Below are positions 5,933-6,952 of a DNA stretch of 6,952 nucleotides, piece by piece. Origin of the DNA: DATDMG01 sp036518955 (GTDB lineage Bacteria > Actinomycetota > Actinomycetes > Actinomycetales > Kineosporiaceae); contig DATDMG010000499.1 of NCBI GenBank assembly GCA_036518955.1, forward strand, positions 1-6,952, in the 5' to 3' direction. The stretch's first letter is position 1. Each line of letters starts with the position of its first letter. Below the pieces are notes generated by a model. It was not told the origin of the DNA, made no database searches, and was given only the letters and a program-made list of their open reading frames with translations. The translations under genes were made by a program, and so were the position numbers.

Positions 5933-6544
5933 ATGACGACGAAGAACGGCGCGATCCACCTCCCGGTGGCCGGCTTGCCCGAACCCGTGTCCGCTCGCCA
6001 CGCCAACGGCGACGACGAGCAGGCGCTGACCCTGCTGTGGCGGCTGTTCCGACACCACATGTCGACCTGGACCGGAGAACTGCCCGCCGCCGATGGCACC
6101 TATCGGTCGGAATGGCTCCACCAGGCGCGGAGCGAGCCCGACTGGAACGCCTGGCTGCTCACCGCCGGGCAGCACCCGATCGGCCTGGCCCTGACCCGGG
6201 CCATGAACGACCCGGTCCACGTACTCAACAGCTTCTTCCTCCTGACCCCCGCCCGCGGGCGCGGGCTTGGCCACGCCTTCGCCCACACGGTGGTGGCCCA
6301 GAGCCCCGGCAGATGGAGCGTCGCCTTCCAGGACGCCAACCCCGCCGCCGCCCGCTTCTGGCCACGCCTGGCCGCCACCTGCGACCCCGCATGGTCACTA
6401 GAGCATCGGCCGGTACCCGGCAGACCGAACTGTCCTCCCGACACCTGGGTAACCTTCACGGTTGGACCGTACCGCGCTGACGACACCGACAACGTCGTCC
6501 ACAATGCCACCCATCACAGCAACAGCCCGCAAGGAAGCAACTGA
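5933..6544 (+). CDS. GNAT family N-acetyltransferase
   Basis: A 203-aa protein with the GNAT fold. Near residue 32 a helix LTLLWRLFRHHMSTW starts the domain. GLALTRAMND and LNSFFLLTPA (about 84-107) are the central strands. R108 to G113, RGRGLG, fits the R-x-x-G-x-G/A pyrophosphate loop that binds acetyl-CoA. WSVAFQDANPAAARFWPRLA (128-147) is the usual motif B strand and helix. GNAT enzymes move an acetyl group from acetyl-CoA to amines on antibiotics, metabolites or proteins; the acceptor is unknown. Residues 1-18 and the last 25, which are rich in N, H, D and S, lie outside the domain. The ATG at 5933 is the first start; a GTG at codon 19, right before the first strand, is an alternative. 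The gene stands alone on plus between minus-strand sequences and is preceded by a stem-loop that may affect translation. Confidence 0.9.
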   Translation: MTTKNGAIHLPVAGLPEPVSARHANGDDEQALTLLWRLFRHHMSTWTGELPAADGTYRSEWLHQARSEPDWNAWLLTAGQHPIGLALTRAMNDPVHVLNSFFLLTPARGRGLGHAFAHTVVAQSPGRWSVAFQDANPAAARFWPRLAATCDPAWSLEHRPVPGRPNCPPDTWVTFTVGPYRADDTDNVVHNATHHSNSPQGSN

Positions 6545-6579
6545 ACTTGTCGCACAACAAATTTACTCATCTGCCGCCG

Positions 6580-6952
6580 TCAGAAGGGATCGCCTTCGCA
6601 CGCTCTGTCACGCAGAGTGGTCACGCGAGCGGGCGGTCCGCCAGGCGGTTCGTCGAGGGCGCGCGTGTGCACGGAACACGGCATGTCGTCGCACGCCTCC
6701 TCCTCGGCCCCTTGCATGTCGTCGAGGTCGTGTATCTCGTCGAGGTAGACGCCGTAGGGAAAGCCAGCTGAGGTGTAGCCGGCTACGAAGTAGGGGCGCC
6801 CATCCATCATGATCCAGTCGACGCCGGGCAGGTCTGCGTCCGTGCGCCTGTGACGTGGTCGTGGTGTTGGCGGCGGCCGGTGTGCCCAATGCTGGGCCGA
6901 GGTAGGCAGCGGGAAGCCGAGGGCGGTGAGGTCCTCGTAGGCGGTGTAGCGG
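6580..6952 (-). CDS. Unrecognised protein, C-terminal part, 5' end beyond the window
   Basis: The frame is open from the right edge to a TGA at 6580, about 123 codons. Entering it reads RYTAYEDLTALGFPLP, then a proline/arginine-rich low-complexity stretch (HRPPPTPRPRHRR). A well-formed segment follows, VDWIMMDGRPYFVAGYTSAG with FPYGVYLDEIHDLDDM, then an acidic run GAEEEACDDM and a proline-rich tail. The glycine/tyrosine-rich middle looks like a small beta-rich domain. I recognise no family. An internal ATG at 6810 would give only 76 aa and lacks a clear ribosome binding site, so I take the gene to start outside the window. The arginine/proline stretch could be a linker or a short frame-shifted patch. 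Its stop lies 35 bases from the GNAT stop, making the two genes convergent. Confidence 0.5.
   Translation of the reverse strand, partial: RYTAYEDLTALGFPLPTSAQHWAHRPPPTPRPRHRRTDADLPGVDWIMMDGRPYFVAGYTSAGFPYGVYLDEIHDLDDMQGAEEEACDDMPCSVHTRALDEPPGGPPARVTTLRDRACEGDPF

Noticed and set aside
5477..6286. Minus-strand open frame of 269 codons
   Set aside because: Most of it is antisense to the GNAT gene, and the rest is an out-of-frame reading of the decayed remnant. Composition is noise-like.

Overview
The window is very G+C-rich, and its convincing reading frames use G or C at nearly every third codon position. Together with the families present (actinobacterial VOC and GNAT proteins, a ribbon-helix-helix toxin-antitoxin pair, WD40 blades of the APDGSWLAS type) this points to a Streptomyces-like actinomycete chromosome or large plasmid. 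The genus cannot be fixed from the sequence.

Layout, left to right. A RidA-family gene runs off the left edge on the minus strand (1-79). After a spacer with no visible gene comes a VOC/glyoxalase-like gene on minus (423-833). A divergent spacer leads to a plus-strand toxin-antitoxin operon (1223-1695) with a probable leaderless promoter. Convergent to it is a short minus-strand ORF of unknown function (1943-2185). Upstream of that lies a long minus-strand WD40 beta-propeller gene (2230-4472), broken by one frameshift inside a short imperfect tandem repeat. Further right are a decayed helix-turn-helix-like gene fragment (about 4624-4974) carrying a 22-bp tandem duplication, an intact antibiotic-biosynthesis-monooxygenase-like gene on minus (4980-5321), another decayed coding stretch on minus (about 5440-5830), and a GNAT acetyltransferase on plus (5933-6544) preceded by a stem-loop. 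A minus-strand ORF of unknown function enters from the right edge (6580-6952).

The intact genes (RidA, VOC, ABM, GNAT) are small stand-alone enzymes or enzyme-like proteins that do not form an obvious pathway. The only clear functional unit is the toxin-antitoxin operon. The stretch from about 1900 to 5830 looks like a decay zone: a frameshifted propeller gene, a duplication-disrupted HTH gene and a multiply frameshifted remnant, all on the same strand. No IS element, tRNA, rRNA or CRISPR array was seen. I do not see strong evidence for a new multi-gene system. The most informative features are the repeat-associated frameshift in the WD40 gene and the leaderless, palindrome-bearing promoter of the toxin-antitoxin pair.
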